Assembly: GCA_027422505.1 (NCBI GenBank)
Contig: JAPQWV010000050.1
Location: 496,001-560,000, forward strand
DNA: 64,000 nucleotides
Reading direction: 5' to 3'
DNA from: Craterostigma plantagineum
Lineage: Eukaryota; Streptophyta; Magnoliopsida; Lamiales; Linderniaceae
Shown here: piece after piece, positions 50,512-60,541 of the stretch
How the letters are laid out: every line of letters begins with the position of its first letter
Numbering within the stretch: position 1 is the first letter of the stretch
The notes under the pieces: generated by a model
What the model saw: only the letters and a program-made list of their open reading frames with translations
Databases searched by the model: none
Told to the model about the DNA's origin: nothing
Translations under genes and position numbers: made by a program

Positions 50512-50890
50512 TCACTGTCCCACATCGGAAACGACAGGAAGGCATGCGGGTTCCCTCTCCTATATAAGGAGGGCTATACCCTGAACTATAGGTACACCAA
50601 CACATTAGAAAGTTATTTGTGTTAACAATTAACTCTAGGAAAATTCATTTGGGTGAGTGTTAAATAGAGGGTTCCAGCCTAAACCAATTGGTATTAGGTG
50701 GAGAGGCCTCTTTGATTTATATACTGAGCCGGGTGATATTAATTTCCCGATGTGGGACAGAAATTCTCAACACGCCCCCTCACGTGTGGCACAATTCAAA
50801 GCCAACACGTGGACATATGAAATCGGGTGACGGTGAGTGAAATATGCGCGGTAACATGCAGATCGAACCCGCTCTGATACCATGTTAAAG
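50512..50890 (-). mobile_element. Small LTR-type remnant (TRIM-like)
   Basis: On the minus strand, TGGTATCAGAGC (initiator-Met primer site, about 50873-50884) is followed by about 100 internal bases, a G-rich tract GTGAGGGGGCG, and TGTTGAGAATTTCTGTCCCA, the opening of an LTR of the kind seen in plant TRIMs. A second CCCACATCGG box in the opposite sense lies at about 50520, next to a TATATAAGG. It borders the truncated Copia. Confidence 0.5.
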
Positions 50891-50926
50891 AAAAATGGAA
50901 TCACACTTGATACCTCTGATTTTCGT

Positions 50927-51607
50927 TTAAGCAAAAAAAATCCAAGTATGCCGTGTATGTTCATCAACTATTCTGAGAAAATATCTATGTGAAGTGTGTG
51001 CAGCAACATAAAATGGTCCCCATATATCACAATGAATCAAGTCAAAAGCTGAGCATGCCATGTGATTATGAAATGAAAAAAGGAAGCCTGTTCTGCTTCG
51101 CCAAAGGGCAAATTCTACAAATGTCATTGTTATGCAAATCTCTATTACATTTCAGAACTGACTTCAATGCATCTAAAATCTTATAGGACGGATGACCAAG
51201 TCTTCTATGCCAAATTTCTACAGGGACTATCTAAAACATAATTAGAAAACATTCGTCCATAAACTCTCAAATTACTAGCATCCAACACATATAAACCATC
51301 ACATTTGTCACCCTTGCCAATCATCAACTTCTTGGTTGAATCCTGAATGACAAAATGATCATTGAAAAATGTAAATCATGTTAGTACCAGCCGTTAATGA
51401 ACTCACTGAAATAAGGTTGAAGCTAAATTCTGGTACATAAAGAACAATGTTCAGAACCAGTTTATCACTTATTCTTACAGTTCCAGCCATCTTTACTTTG
51501 ATTGAGCTACCATTAGGCAAACTAACAAAAGATCTATCAATGTTATATAGGTTATGATATAAAGCAGAATGGCAACATATATGTTTTGAGGCACCTGAAT
51601 CAACCAA
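50927..51607 (-). pseudogene. Copia pol remnant: protease and integrase start
   Basis: Protease active-site region VDSGASKHIC at the start of the 51359-51607 frame, then GAG-pre-integrase sequence in broken frames. The 50927-51127 frame has FDLIHCDIWGPF, the beginning of the integrase core, and ends after FLRIVDEHTRHTWIFF. The CPLAK zinc-finger segment is interrupted by stops. Confidence 0.75.
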
Positions 51608-51749
51608 CCATACTCTCTTCGAGTCAAACTTGGAACATCAAACGATAAACAAATACCTCCGTGTTTACCATTTGCATGAACCGATTGCGTTGCACCTGAA
51701 CTGAAGAGCTGATGTTCGGTTGATTAATCACATTCTTAAACTGTTGGAA

Positions 51750-52786
51750 CTATTGCAGATTAAGCTGTTGAAGGAAATTCCCAATAGCTGTAGTAACCGT
51801 ATCATCAGTCTTGGTGTTGATCGATTGTTGCTGATCTGCATACACTTGATTGACCCTATTATTTCTGAATCTTGGATTCTGCTTATACCCTGGAGGGAAA
51901 CCATGAATCCTATAACATGTTTCAATAGTGTGCCCTGCCCTATTGCAATGAGTACAGAAAGCTCGGTTGCCTTCCCTTTTATTGTTCTGAAGTGATCTCT
52001 TATTATATGGTACAACAGATGAACTTGCAGTCATGTTCTTGGCCAAGAACGTCATGTGTTGTGAATGATCTTCTTGATTGTTGCTTGAAGTAATTGATTG
52101 TTGCCTTTCTTCTTGAGAAATCAGCGAAAACACCTTATTTATAGGTAGCAAGGGATCCATCAACAGTATTTGTCCTCGGACATGAGCAAAAGACTCGTTT
52201 AGTCCCATCAAGAACGTACGACATAATCTCTTTCGAAATACGCCTTTAAGTCTTTAACGCATCCGCAAGTTTTTTCACAAGAAGACGAAGGTCGGAAATT
52301 AGATAATTCATCCCGTAATGCCTTCAATCTTGTGAAATAAAGGCCAGTAGAAGACGTGTTCTGAAATAGACCCAATAATTCCTTCCTCGATTGATAAAAA
52401 CGTGGCCCGTTGCTTTCTTGAAACCTTTCTTGCAAATCGATCCAAACAGCTCTAGCTGATTCTGAGTATAATATGCTTGCGGAGATCTCCTTTGATACTG
52501 AATTGAGAATCCATGATATCACTATATCATTATTTCTTTTCCAAACTAAATAGTGCTTCGTATCTTCCGCCTTGGGTGTTTTGATCGAACCATCAATAAA
52601 TCCTTTCTTGTTTTTGACCGGTAGCGCAATAATCATAGATCTGCTCCACGACGCATAGTTGTCGCCCGTTAAAGGTTGATGGACTAGAATTAAACCTGGG
52701 CTATCTGCATGATGAAGAAAGAACGGATGCGATTGGTCGTCCAAGAGAGACTGTGACGTTGTTGATACTTGATTTTCTTCCGCCAT
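51750..52786 (-). pseudogene. Copia gag
   Basis: Two overlapping frames. 52208-52786 starts MAEENQVSTTSQ and has the retrotransposon gag N-terminal region (LTGDNYASWSRSMIIAL) and UBN2-type part. 51750-52211 continues with MDPLLPINKVFSLISQEERQ and the CCHC knuckle CTHCNRAGHTIETCYRIHG. The frame change near 52210 makes it non-functional as read. Confidence 0.85.
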
Positions 52787-52894
52787 GGCAGGAATTCTTG
52801 AATCTCAAGGATGAATATGGAACCGCAAATCTATGCAAAGATTGAATTGAATTTCAGAGTAAAATGAGCAGCATAAGGATGTTCTCTGATACCA

Positions 52895-53137
52895 TATTAG
52901 CCGGTAGAATTACTTTCGGGTTGTTGTTGTTGGCTTTTGGGTGTAGGCGAGCGTAGAAGAATTGTGTGATTGTAATAGTCACATAGTGGATTTTCTGCGC
53001 CTTGTTGCCCATGTGGTTTTTCCCTTTTCGTTAACAGAGGGTTTTCCACGTTAAATCTCTGTGTTGTTATTTTCTCCTGTTTATATTTCCGCAACGGGCC
53101 TTGGGCGGAATTTCAGTACGGTCTAAATTTCCCAACA
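52895..53137 (-). repeat. 5' LTR of the truncated Copia
   Basis: Begins TGTTGGGAAATTTAG on the minus strand and ends CCGGCTAATA directly before the PBS; the usual terminal CA has become TA. 243 bp. Confidence 0.75.
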
Positions 53138-53583
53138 GTTGGGAAGAGGCTGCGATTGTGGTGGAAGGCGATTAGAGAGGAAGATAGAAAGTGGGGGAGG
53201 CTGCTAGGGTTTCACCCTTGAGAGAGAAAGTCACCTATTGCAATTTGCAAAATCATTGACAGTGTCAGACTAATGTATGGTATGCTTATTATTTATTTAT
53301 TTTTGCAATATATTAAAAAAAATATTTCAGCTTAAGTTATTTTTTTTATTGGTGTTTTTGTTTTCTCTCTTGATGAGAGTAGTCTAAACTCGAGATATTT
53401 GAATTTAAGTTATCTATCTTCCTACTTAATGTCAAGTAAGATTTTTTCTGCTAAATAATTAATATGCCTGAAAGGAATAAAATAATTGACAATTCGTAGC
53501 AAAAAATTTTGATGGAAGTAAAGACGTTCTGTTTGGTTATTTTTGTATTGATGGCTATTACATTGGTTACCATTTCTTTGAAG
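53138..53583. other. No gene seen
   Basis: Spacer between the Copia LTR and the MSL pseudogene; earlier MSL exons were not recognised here. Confidence 0.4.
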
Positions 53584-54114
53584 GTACATTGAAGATCTAA
53601 AATGAGATTCTTGAAGAGAGGGTCGAGATCCACACTATTTTCCGCTCTTCGAAGGAGCTCTTGAGACCGGAAATATCACCAAATCCGCCTTTAGTAATTG
53701 GGTTGTGAGTACTTTCATTCGTTTTATAATGGGAAGAAAGTGAATATGTATCTGAAAAAAATATATAAATGCTACAATAGAAGAAATTGCAGTTGATTTG
53801 ACAAATCAGGTAAGAGCATATTACGAATGCAAATCCCTCGCACATTCCTTAAAAGACACAAAAACTGCAGTTCAACAGCTTCACAAGCTCTCAAGCACAT
53901 TTGCTAGCGTGATCATCGTAATAATGTCTTTTGGTGATGGGATTGGCCACCACTAAAGTGATTGCCTTTATCATTACACAAATCCTAATTTTGGGCTTCA
54001 CTTTCCAAAACATGTGCAAGACAGTGTTGGAGTCCATAATATTTGTGTTCGTGCTGCACCCTTACGACATAAGTGATCATTGCGTCATCGGTGGGGTCCA
54101 AGTAATATTATTAT

Positions 54115-54626
54115 TGTTGTTTTTATTTTGTGTTTGTGGAGGAACGTGTGTGCGAGTGTGTGCTTGGCTGAGGAATTCTCAGTGTAATATTTTTGCTACA
54201 AGAACAAGGCTTTCTTAATGCTTTCTGACTTGCCTTTCTTTTGTTCTCTTACACGCTCTCTCTCACTTTTACTATTAGCTCACATGGCTTCTTTCACCCA
54301 CTCTCTCACCACACACGTTTGCTCACATTCCACACTCACATATGCTTTTTCTTTTCTCTCCACTCACCACATCTCCCTATTACATTATGCATGCATATAT
54401 ATAGTAGTAATTAGATAAACGTACACAAATTGATAACATGTAGATCAAAGCTATATCTTTGACCTTGTAGCTCATTTTTTGTTTTCTTCACACAAGAGAT
54501 TTCCTTGGATGTGTGGCTTCCCATTTTCAAGATTTTCATGCGGCTCCTTTTGATTTTTTTCTATTTTCTGTTCTTGTAGTTTTGTATTTTGTATTTTGTC
54601 TTTTGCTTTGAGATTATTAGCTAACA
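54115..54626 (-). repeat. 3' LTR of the 54115-56932 element
   Basis: 512 bp, ends TGTTAGCTAATAATC...AACAACA on the minus strand. Confidence 0.92.
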
Positions 54627-54660
54627 AAATCCCCCCTTAATCTCAAAGCATTTCTGTCTT

Positions 54661-55314
54661 TCACCGCTCTTTAAATTTTACCCGCTTTCTTCTGTCGTAC
54701 GTCGCGGCTAGCCATTTGCCGTCGATAAGTGCCTTCGTGATCCTCGCCATGTTTGTCATTTCGTCGTACTCGTTTACCACTAGTTTTTCTTCATGGACCG
54801 CCTTCGCGTTTTGGCTAGTTTCTTCTAACGTGTTCTTTTCTTCGTACAGCTCCTGCATAAATAATAAATCATTGTCGATTCTCAACAACATCGTGATCAT
54901 CAGCTTCTTATCGCTGATATAATAAATATTTTTCTCTTCTTTCTTCATCCTCGTGATGTAGCCCGTCAGCAGGCTCGTCTGCTCGTCGCCAGGATCTGGC
55001 TTGTCGAATCCTTCATACTCTTTCTCGTGAATCTCCTCCATGGTAGCGACGTACTTCTCTGTCTCGTCGTTTATGAGCACATCGCTTTTATTTACGACCT
55101 CCTCCGCGACTTCTTTGCGATTTTCGCCGATATTTTTTTCCTTCATATTTTGGTTATCGTCCATCAGCTTGGGGACCTCCTTGGTCGTCGTCGTGATTTT
55201 GTCCTTCTCGTCCGCTTCTAATTTTTCGACAAGCTTGTACTTGTCGTTGCTTCGAGTTTTCAATTTGTTCATGTAGGCCTCGAGGTTGTTCCTTGCCTCG
55301 ATCCATTCTTTCAC
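54661..55314 (-). CDS. Hsp70/BiP lid- and HSP90-like segment (retrotransposon ORF2)
   Basis: 217-codon open frame following ORF1 in another frame; the ORF1 stop overlaps the first codons, and this frame is open upstream to about 55420. Residues 1-55 match the C-terminal lid of ER Hsp70 (BiP): EWIEARNNLEAYMNKLK, then NDKYKLVEKLEADEKDKI and MDDNQNMKEKN. Around residues 105-130, GDEQTSLLTGYITRMKKEE and NIYYISDKK look like the HSP90 C-terminal segment TSL..Y(V/I)TRMK...(D/N)IYYI. The remainder (ELYEEKNTLEETSQ to RRKRVKFKER) is unassigned. Neither ATPase domain is present, so no chaperone activity is expected. Capture from host genes is inferred from motif recognition only. Confidence 0.65.
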   Translation of the reverse strand: MKEWIEARNNLEAYMNKLKTRSNDKYKLVEKLEADEKDKITTTTKEVPKLMDDNQNMKEKNIGENRKEVAEEVVNKSDVLINDETEKYVATMEEIHEKEYEGFDKPDPGDEQTSLLTGYITRMKKEEKNIYYISDKKLMITMLLRIDNDLLFMQELYEEKNTLEETSQNAKAVHEEKLVVNEYDEMTNMARITKALIDGKWLAATYDRRKRVKFKER

Positions 55315-56411
55315 CTCCTTTTCTTTCTGGCGTGCCTTTTCCTTGTTAACGCGTTCTTTCTCGTTAGGACTGGCCTCCGTAGGTTCTCCAGTCTTCTGTG
55401 TCGTGACTTTACCGACAACATGTCTGGCCCCGTCGTGGCTGCATGCGCGTTCATCTCATCGCGCTCATGCGTCTCTCCTCGTACGGCTTCTTCAACAGCC
55501 TCACCGTCGTGTGTCTTAATAGCTTTTATGTTCGCCTCGTGGAATCTATTTTTATTTTCGTCCGACGACGTGTGCATGGCGTCGTCGACCTCGTTCTCCT
55601 TCTCCTGGGCATTCTCCGATGCCTTCACGTCGATCTCCTCGACTTTCTCAGGTGGTTGTCGTGGCGGCATTTCTTCGACCGCCTCCTCTTTCTCGAGCTC
55701 TCCTTCATTTGGAACTCCTTTTTTCTTTTCTTCTTCCACGGGCTCCTCGGCCTTTGGATATTTTTCCTCTTCTTCATCGCCATCGGCTTTCATCTTTGAT
55801 GATTTGCCTACTACTTTTCCCATCTCGGACTTTAGTGGTGGTTCGACTTCTTTCTTTTCCACCACCGGCTCAGCTTGATCTTTATCAAGCTCGCTCTCGG
55901 CGTCACCATCTTCTCGCACGTGTTCGCCTTCAATGTTCTTGTCGTCCTCTTTCGTCGTTGCAAGTTCGCCCTGTTTTTGTGGCTGAACTTGGTTGGTGTA
56001 ATCGGCGTCTTTCTTGTATGCTTTCTCCAACAGATCCCAGGCTTCCTTGGCTTTTTTCGTTGCGCCTATCGCTCCAAAACCGATAAAATCTAACGCTTCG
56101 TCGATGAGAACGACCGCGAGACCATTTTCTCTGACGGCAGCTCCCAACGTCTTCCGTTGCGACTTTGTATACTTCGCCTTATCTAGTGAAAATCCATCTT
56201 CGACTATTTCCCATACGCCTTGTGATTTCAGCAAAGCTTTAATTTCGACGCTCCACCTTGCGTAGTTATTTTCGGTGAGTTGCGGGATTAACATGTGGGT
56301 AAATAATATCAGCTTTGACACCATCGGCACCATCGGCTCTGTCAGCTCCATCGGCGCTGGCAACACCATCGGCTCTGCCGACTTCGTTGACACCATCGGC
56401 TCTGATACCAT
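55311..56411 (-). CDS. Gag-like protein with long acidic extension (retrotransposon ORF1)
   Basis: 366-codon open frame starting just inside the PBS. Residues about 40-140 are the plant Copia gag N-terminal region (DUF4219/UBN2 type): LIPQLTENNYARWSVEIKAL, then GVWEIVEDGF, and KAKEAWDLLEKAYKKD. No CCHC knuckle follows. Instead there are about 200 residues dominated by Glu and Lys (EEEEKYPKAEEP, VEEEKKKG, EKEEAVEEMPP), probably disordered or coiled. Met-rich imperfect repeats open the frame, so the true start may be a later Met near MVPMVSKL. The last 30-40 codons are Arg-rich and appear to be out of frame relative to the downstream chaperone-like ORF, which is open in the other frame from about 55420. 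Function beyond particle assembly is not known. Confidence 0.7.
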   Translation of the reverse strand: MVSEPMVSTKSAEPMVLPAPMELTEPMVPMVSKLILFTHMLIPQLTENNYARWSVEIKALLKSQGVWEIVEDGFSLDKAKYTKSQRKTLGAAVRENGLAVVLIDEALDFIGFGAIGATKKAKEAWDLLEKAYKKDADYTNQVQPQKQGELATTKEDDKNIEGEHVREDGDAESELDKDQAEPVVEKKEVEPPLKSEMGKVVGKSSKMKADGDEEEEKYPKAEEPVEEEKKKGVPNEGELEKEEAVEEMPPRQPPEKVEEIDVKASENAQEKENEVDDAMHTSSDENKNRFHEANIKAIKTHDGEAVEEAVRGETHERDEMNAHAATTGPDMLSVKSRHRRLENLRRPVLTRKNALTRKRHARKKRR

Positions 56412-56413
56412 TT

Positions 56414-56932
56414 TGTTGTTTTTATTTTGTGTTTGTGGAGGAACGTGTGTGCGAGTGTGTGCTTGGCTGAGGAATTCTCAGTGTAATATTTTTGCTACAA
56501 GAACAAGGCTTTCTTAATGCTTTCTGACTTGCCTTTCTTTTGTTCTCTTACACGCTCTCTCTCACTTTTACTATTAGCTCACATGGCTTCTTTCACCCAC
56601 TCTCTCACCACACACGTTTGCTCACATTCCACACTCACATATGCTTTTTCTTTTCTCTCCACTCACCACATCTCCCTATTACATTATGCATGCATATATA
56701 TAGTAGTAATTAGATAAACGTACACAAATTGATAACATGTAGATCAAAGCTATATCTTTGACCTTGTAGCTCATTTTTTGTTTTCTTCCCACAAGAGATT
56801 TCCTTGGATGTGTGGCTTCCCATTTTCAAGATTTTCATGCGGCTCCTTTTGATTTTTTTCTATTTTCTGTTCTTGTAGTTTTGTATTTTGTATTTTGTAT
56901 TTTGTCTTTTGCTTTGAGATTATTAGCTAACA
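56414..56932 (-). repeat. 5' LTR of the 54115-56932 element
   Basis: 519 bp; identical to the other LTR except for one base (C for A in the CTTC(A/C)CACAAG context) and one additional TATTTTG unit. Confidence 0.92.
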
Positions 56933-57590
56933 ATTATTACCGCACAATCGAAATCTTTACACTTGTGATAAATTTTTCCCAGTTTATTCACTAATACACA
57001 TATACATAGCTGATTGTGGAGGAGATGAACATATTAACCACGGGGTTCCATCGACGCGACAAAGAGAAGATTACGAAACCCCAATGCGGTTCTTGATAAC
57101 GAAGCCCATAACTCATAAGTAACTTCTACTGAAGCCAGAAATGTCTGATTTTATCAAATTCGTGATTGATATTTCAACGCCTAAGGAGACAATAATTGCT
57201 CTCACGAAAGCGATACGAATTGAGTTCTAGAGAATTGAAAATGTTTTGTCCTTTCGAAATATATCTACATGAACATAACTTATATTGGCAAAATAGCAGG
57301 TGCATTGAGAGTAAGCCAAAGTATTGGAACCCTAAGCATTCGGTGACAGTAAAGGACATTGAGCGTGTCAACCATTTGACGATGGCTTTAGGTGTTCAAC
57401 ACACGATCAACCATCAAAACTACGGTGATAGGACTGTAAAGGATCACCGAACTTTACTCAACCTTAAGAAGATTTCTAGAAAATCTCAACATCAACACTG
57501 TATTTGGTTTGAGAAAATCAGGTTGGAAGAGAAAACGAGGGAGAAAATGATATCCGTAAGTATTTCTTTCGTTTTCCGCATCATTTGATG

Positions 57591-58225
57591 ATGAAATTAA
57601 TTTGTCCTTAGTTTCAAGTAAAAAATAAACCAAAATTTTTCTTTCTTTTTGTTAATGTCGAAGATATGAAAAAAGATTTTGTCTTTCATCTCCAAAATAA
57701 GTGATCCACTTACCAACCATAGAAGATATTAAGATCACATCGAATATTGTCTTACATGCCCAAAATAGGAGATTGCATCTACCAATAGAAGATATGGGAT
57801 CAACAGATAATATGAGAAGACTCGAACTAAATATTTATTATATTTAGGGATGTATTCGAGGAAATACTTTAGGAGGTTCTCAAGAGATCTTTTACAAATT
57901 CAAAAGGGAGCCAAGCCCATAAATGAAAGGAGATTTCGAGCTGCCATGAGGAGCTTTGCACTGAGAGCTTTGACGGAATAACTTTTGAGCGACAACAAGC
58001 GAAACACATGAGATATGCGAGCGAACGAGAGAAAATTCATAACGAGAGAGCGTTTATTGTTTTGCGTAGCTTTATTATTTCCCTTTGAGTCTAGAGTCTA
58101 GACGTAAGCTTTTAGGAAAGGTTTAGAATCTTTATATTCGTTTTAAGCATGAGTTTACTATCTTTGATAGTTGCTATTTTGTAATTCATTTTTATAGTGG
58201 AATTCGCCATGAGGCTCGCGGCATC
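57591..58225. other. No gene seen
   Basis: About 630 bp between the MSL pseudogene and the hAT end; short imperfect direct repeats around GAAGAT(A)TTAAGATCACAT (57720-57800) but no coding signal. Confidence 0.45.
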
Positions 58226-60293
58226 AGGGCCGTTTTTTCAATTTGTGTGGCCCCGTTCTAATAATACTTGAGGCCCTGAAATACAAACATCGTCCACAAA
58301 TAATACACCTTATGTAAATAAATTTATATATTATATTTATCTAAGAAAAATTAATGTGTTTTGTAAATAATTCCAACAAATAGAAAACTGCGAACTAACG
58401 ATATATTATTTTAAAAAACATGTCCTTCTAGCATTTTTTGACGCAAATTCATCAATTAACTCGTCATACTCTACTTTTTCCAAAAGATCATTTTCGATAG
58501 ATAAGATAGCTAATCCGTTGAGTCGTTCTTGTGATATTGTAGAGCGCAAGTAGGACTTCAACAACTTCAACTTAGAGAAACTCCGCTCTGCAGATGCAAC
58601 AGTAACGGGAATAGTCAATAAAATTCTACATGCAATAACAACATTAGGAAAACAATCAAACAATTCCAAAATTTTCAAAATCTCAATGGGTCCCATTTTT
58701 CCCGGCGGTTGCATGTCTCTTCTTAGCTTCAACTCAATATATAACTCACCTTCATTAATATCCGAATGTCCATTATACTTAAGAGCATTTTCAAGGCGAC
58801 TACAACAAGACTTCAAGCTCATATCATTCAAAGAGTCTAATTTATCAGAACTAAACAAGAAGCCAAATATTTTCTCATATTCTTGACACTGCTCAAATCT
58901 TCTCTTTAGAGAAGCAATGGCTTGATCAACAATATAAAGAAAATAGTTAACTCTAAATGATTCTTCTGAAGATAGTGAACTTAATGATGCATCTGAGCTT
59001 TCGTCAAAATGTTTTTTCCTTTTTATTACACGCCTCTTAGGAAAAATTGGATCTATGCCCATTTGATTGGCAATATCTTTAGCAGAAACGAATGCATCAC
59101 TAAAGCCACTTTCTCTGTAGCTCTCAAAAAACGAAATTAAGGCATCAATCTTTCCCATGGCAACATCTATGAGCATATCTTTTGATTGTAGGTACTTGCT
59201 AACTAAATTAACATGATACAATATTTCAAACCAAATGACTATGGCTACCAGAAACTCAAAATCACCAAGCTCATTTGTTGCTAAAGATTTAGCTTCACTT
59301 CTTATTAAACTTTCACCATCCAATTCTGCCACTTGAAGTAAAGCCTCTCTTATTTCTACCATTTGAAATCTAATGGCTTTAACACTCTCAACGCGACTCT
59401 CCCAACGAGTGGAAGACAATGACTTAAGAGTCAACCCATGTACATTATTTTTCAAAATATCCCATCTCTTAGTAGATTTTGCAAAAATTGTATATATGCG
59501 TTGTATAACCCCAAAAAAATCTTCTGCTTTAGTACAAGAATTTGCCATGTCACATAAAACTAAATTAAGACTATGACAACCACAAGGTGTATAAAAAGCT
59601 CTTGATTTTCATCCAAAAGTCTTTTTTGCACACCTTGGTGTTTCCCTTTCATATTTGACCCATTATCATAACCTTGCCCCCGCACATCAGAAATATCAAG
59701 ATCAAGAAGTCGCAGCTCATTTAGCAAAGCATCGAAAAGGCCTTTACCAGTTGTATCATTCACATTCAAAAATCCTAAGGACTCCTCAATGCTAACATGA
59801 TATGAGGACATGTGTACATACCTTATCATTAAAGACATCTGCTCCTTGTGGCTGGAATCAGGAGTACAATCAAGTATCACGGAAAAATACTTCGCTTGCT
59901 TTATTTTTTTCACTATTTCAGATTTGATTGAGGAAGCAAGCAAAAGTATTAATCCATTTTGGATGCTCGGACCAAGATAATGAAAGTATACTTCTTCATT
60001 TCTAATACGTCTAACATGTTCTTTGACAATAGGGTCAAACTCGGCTGCCATTTCAACTAAGCCTAAAAAGTTTCCATTTCCATTTTCATACAGTTTCTCA
60101 TTAGTACCACGAAAGGCTAAGTTATGCTTGCCGAGAAACTTGACAAAAGAAATAAGCCTTAACAATAGATTTTTCCAATGTTCTTTTTCTTTTTCAACTA
60201 GCCTTGGGCGACTTTGTCAATGGTTTGATTTTTTCTAAACCTTTGACGCAAATCATGCCAAGTTGCCATATTTCTAATATGATCCATACCTGT
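58226..60293 (-). mobile_element. hAT transposon, cut by the Copia insertion
   Basis: The 3' end (left) is CAGGGCCGTTTTTTC, an hAT terminus. The coding strand is minus. At its upstream (right) side the sequence is broken exactly where the Copia LTR starts (60294). The missing 5' end would lie beyond the window. Confidence 0.75.
58406..60290 (-). pseudogene. hAT transposase (TTF/DUF4371 type), frameshifted
   Basis: Reads from the right edge MDHIRNMATWHDLRQRFRKN (about 60285-60226), a stop, then the frame 59560-60165 ([24 protein letters not shown], the DUF4371 core). A frame change near 59590 leads to 58406-59548 with [17 protein letters not shown] sequence, the TRWESR motif, and the C-terminal dimerisation block [19 protein letters not shown]. 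Same family as the transposase at 28719 but clearly a different lineage, and better preserved. Confidence 0.85.
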
Positions 60294-60533
60294 TGTTGGA
60301 AAACTCACGCGAACACAGTGAACACGATCTTGTTTTGGTGCTGCTGAATCTGCAGCGTTTTCTGTTGTCTTTGCATTGCTTAAATAGAAGTTTACATGGA
60401 AGCTAATAAATGCCTACAATCAGGCGACTAATTTAGCCTACGCTAATAAGGAAAAGATAATCACTTCCTAAGGAAAATACAATCATATCCTAAGCTAATT
60501 AAGGAAGGTAGATCACAAGGATTATTTCCCACA
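60294..60533 (-). repeat. 3' LTR of the GC-rich Copia
   Basis: 240 bp; minus strand TGTGGGAAATAATCCTTGTG to GTTTTCCAACA. The 5' LTR is outside the window, so age cannot be judged. Confidence 0.8.
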
Positions 60534-60541
60534 ATCTCCTC

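Larger units (their letters stand above)
50891..53137 (-). mobile_element. Truncated Ty1/Copia retrotransposon
   Basis: The minus strand runs from a 243-bp 5' LTR (52895-53137) and a PBS (TGGTATCAGAGAAC, 52881-52894) through gag, zinc knuckle, protease and the start of integrase, then stops near 50927. Reverse transcriptase, RNase H and the 3' LTR are missing. Confidence 0.85.
54115..56932 (-). mobile_element. Recent non-autonomous LTR retrotransposon carrying chaperone-like segments
   Basis: 2818 bp, minus-strand element with a perfect 5-base duplication ATTAT (54110-54114, 56933-56937). LTRs 54115-54626 and 56414-56932 differ by one substitution and one extra 7-base TATTTTG unit. PBS TGGTATCAGAGCC (minus strand of 56398-56410) lies three bases inside the 5' LTR, and the polypurine tract TTAAGGGGGGATTT (minus strand of 54627-54640) abuts the 3' LTR. 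The 1.79-kb interior has two long frames and no protease, integrase, reverse transcriptase or RNase H, so it must be mobilised in trans. It sits in the MSL pseudogene intron. Confidence 0.93.
53584..57590 (+). pseudogene. MscS-like mechanosensitive ion channel (MSL4-10 clade) pseudogene, split by an LTR element
   Basis: Plus-strand remains of an MSL channel, membrane proteins that open under tension. Exon a (53584-53704) ends ETGNITKSAFSNWV at a GTGAGT donor. Exon b (53810-54101) reads AHSLKDTKTAVQQLHKL, then after a frame change MGLATTKVIAFIITQ, FQNMCKTVLESIIFVFVLHP and GVQ at a GTAATA donor. Exon c starts at 57010 with LIVEEMNILTTGF and, in shifted frames, reads PEMSDFIKFVIDIST. The last part (about 57300-57590) has ESKPKYWNPKHSV and LGVQHTINHQNYGDR. 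At least four frameshifts plus stops. The pore helix and upstream transmembrane part are absent or unrecognised. The retrotransposon 54115-56932 lies wholly in the intron between exons b and c. Confidence 0.8.

Noticed and set aside
55420..56086. Ser/Phe-rich plus-strand frames opposite retrotransposon ORF1
   Set aside because: Complement of the Glu/Lys-rich acidic coding region (GAG/GAA reads as CTC/TTC); not independent genes.
54218..56717. Two identical 66-residue plus-strand frames (54218-54418 and 56517-56717)
   Set aside because: They are the same stretch of the two LTRs and look like a pyrimidine-rich leader on the reverse strand, not a gene.
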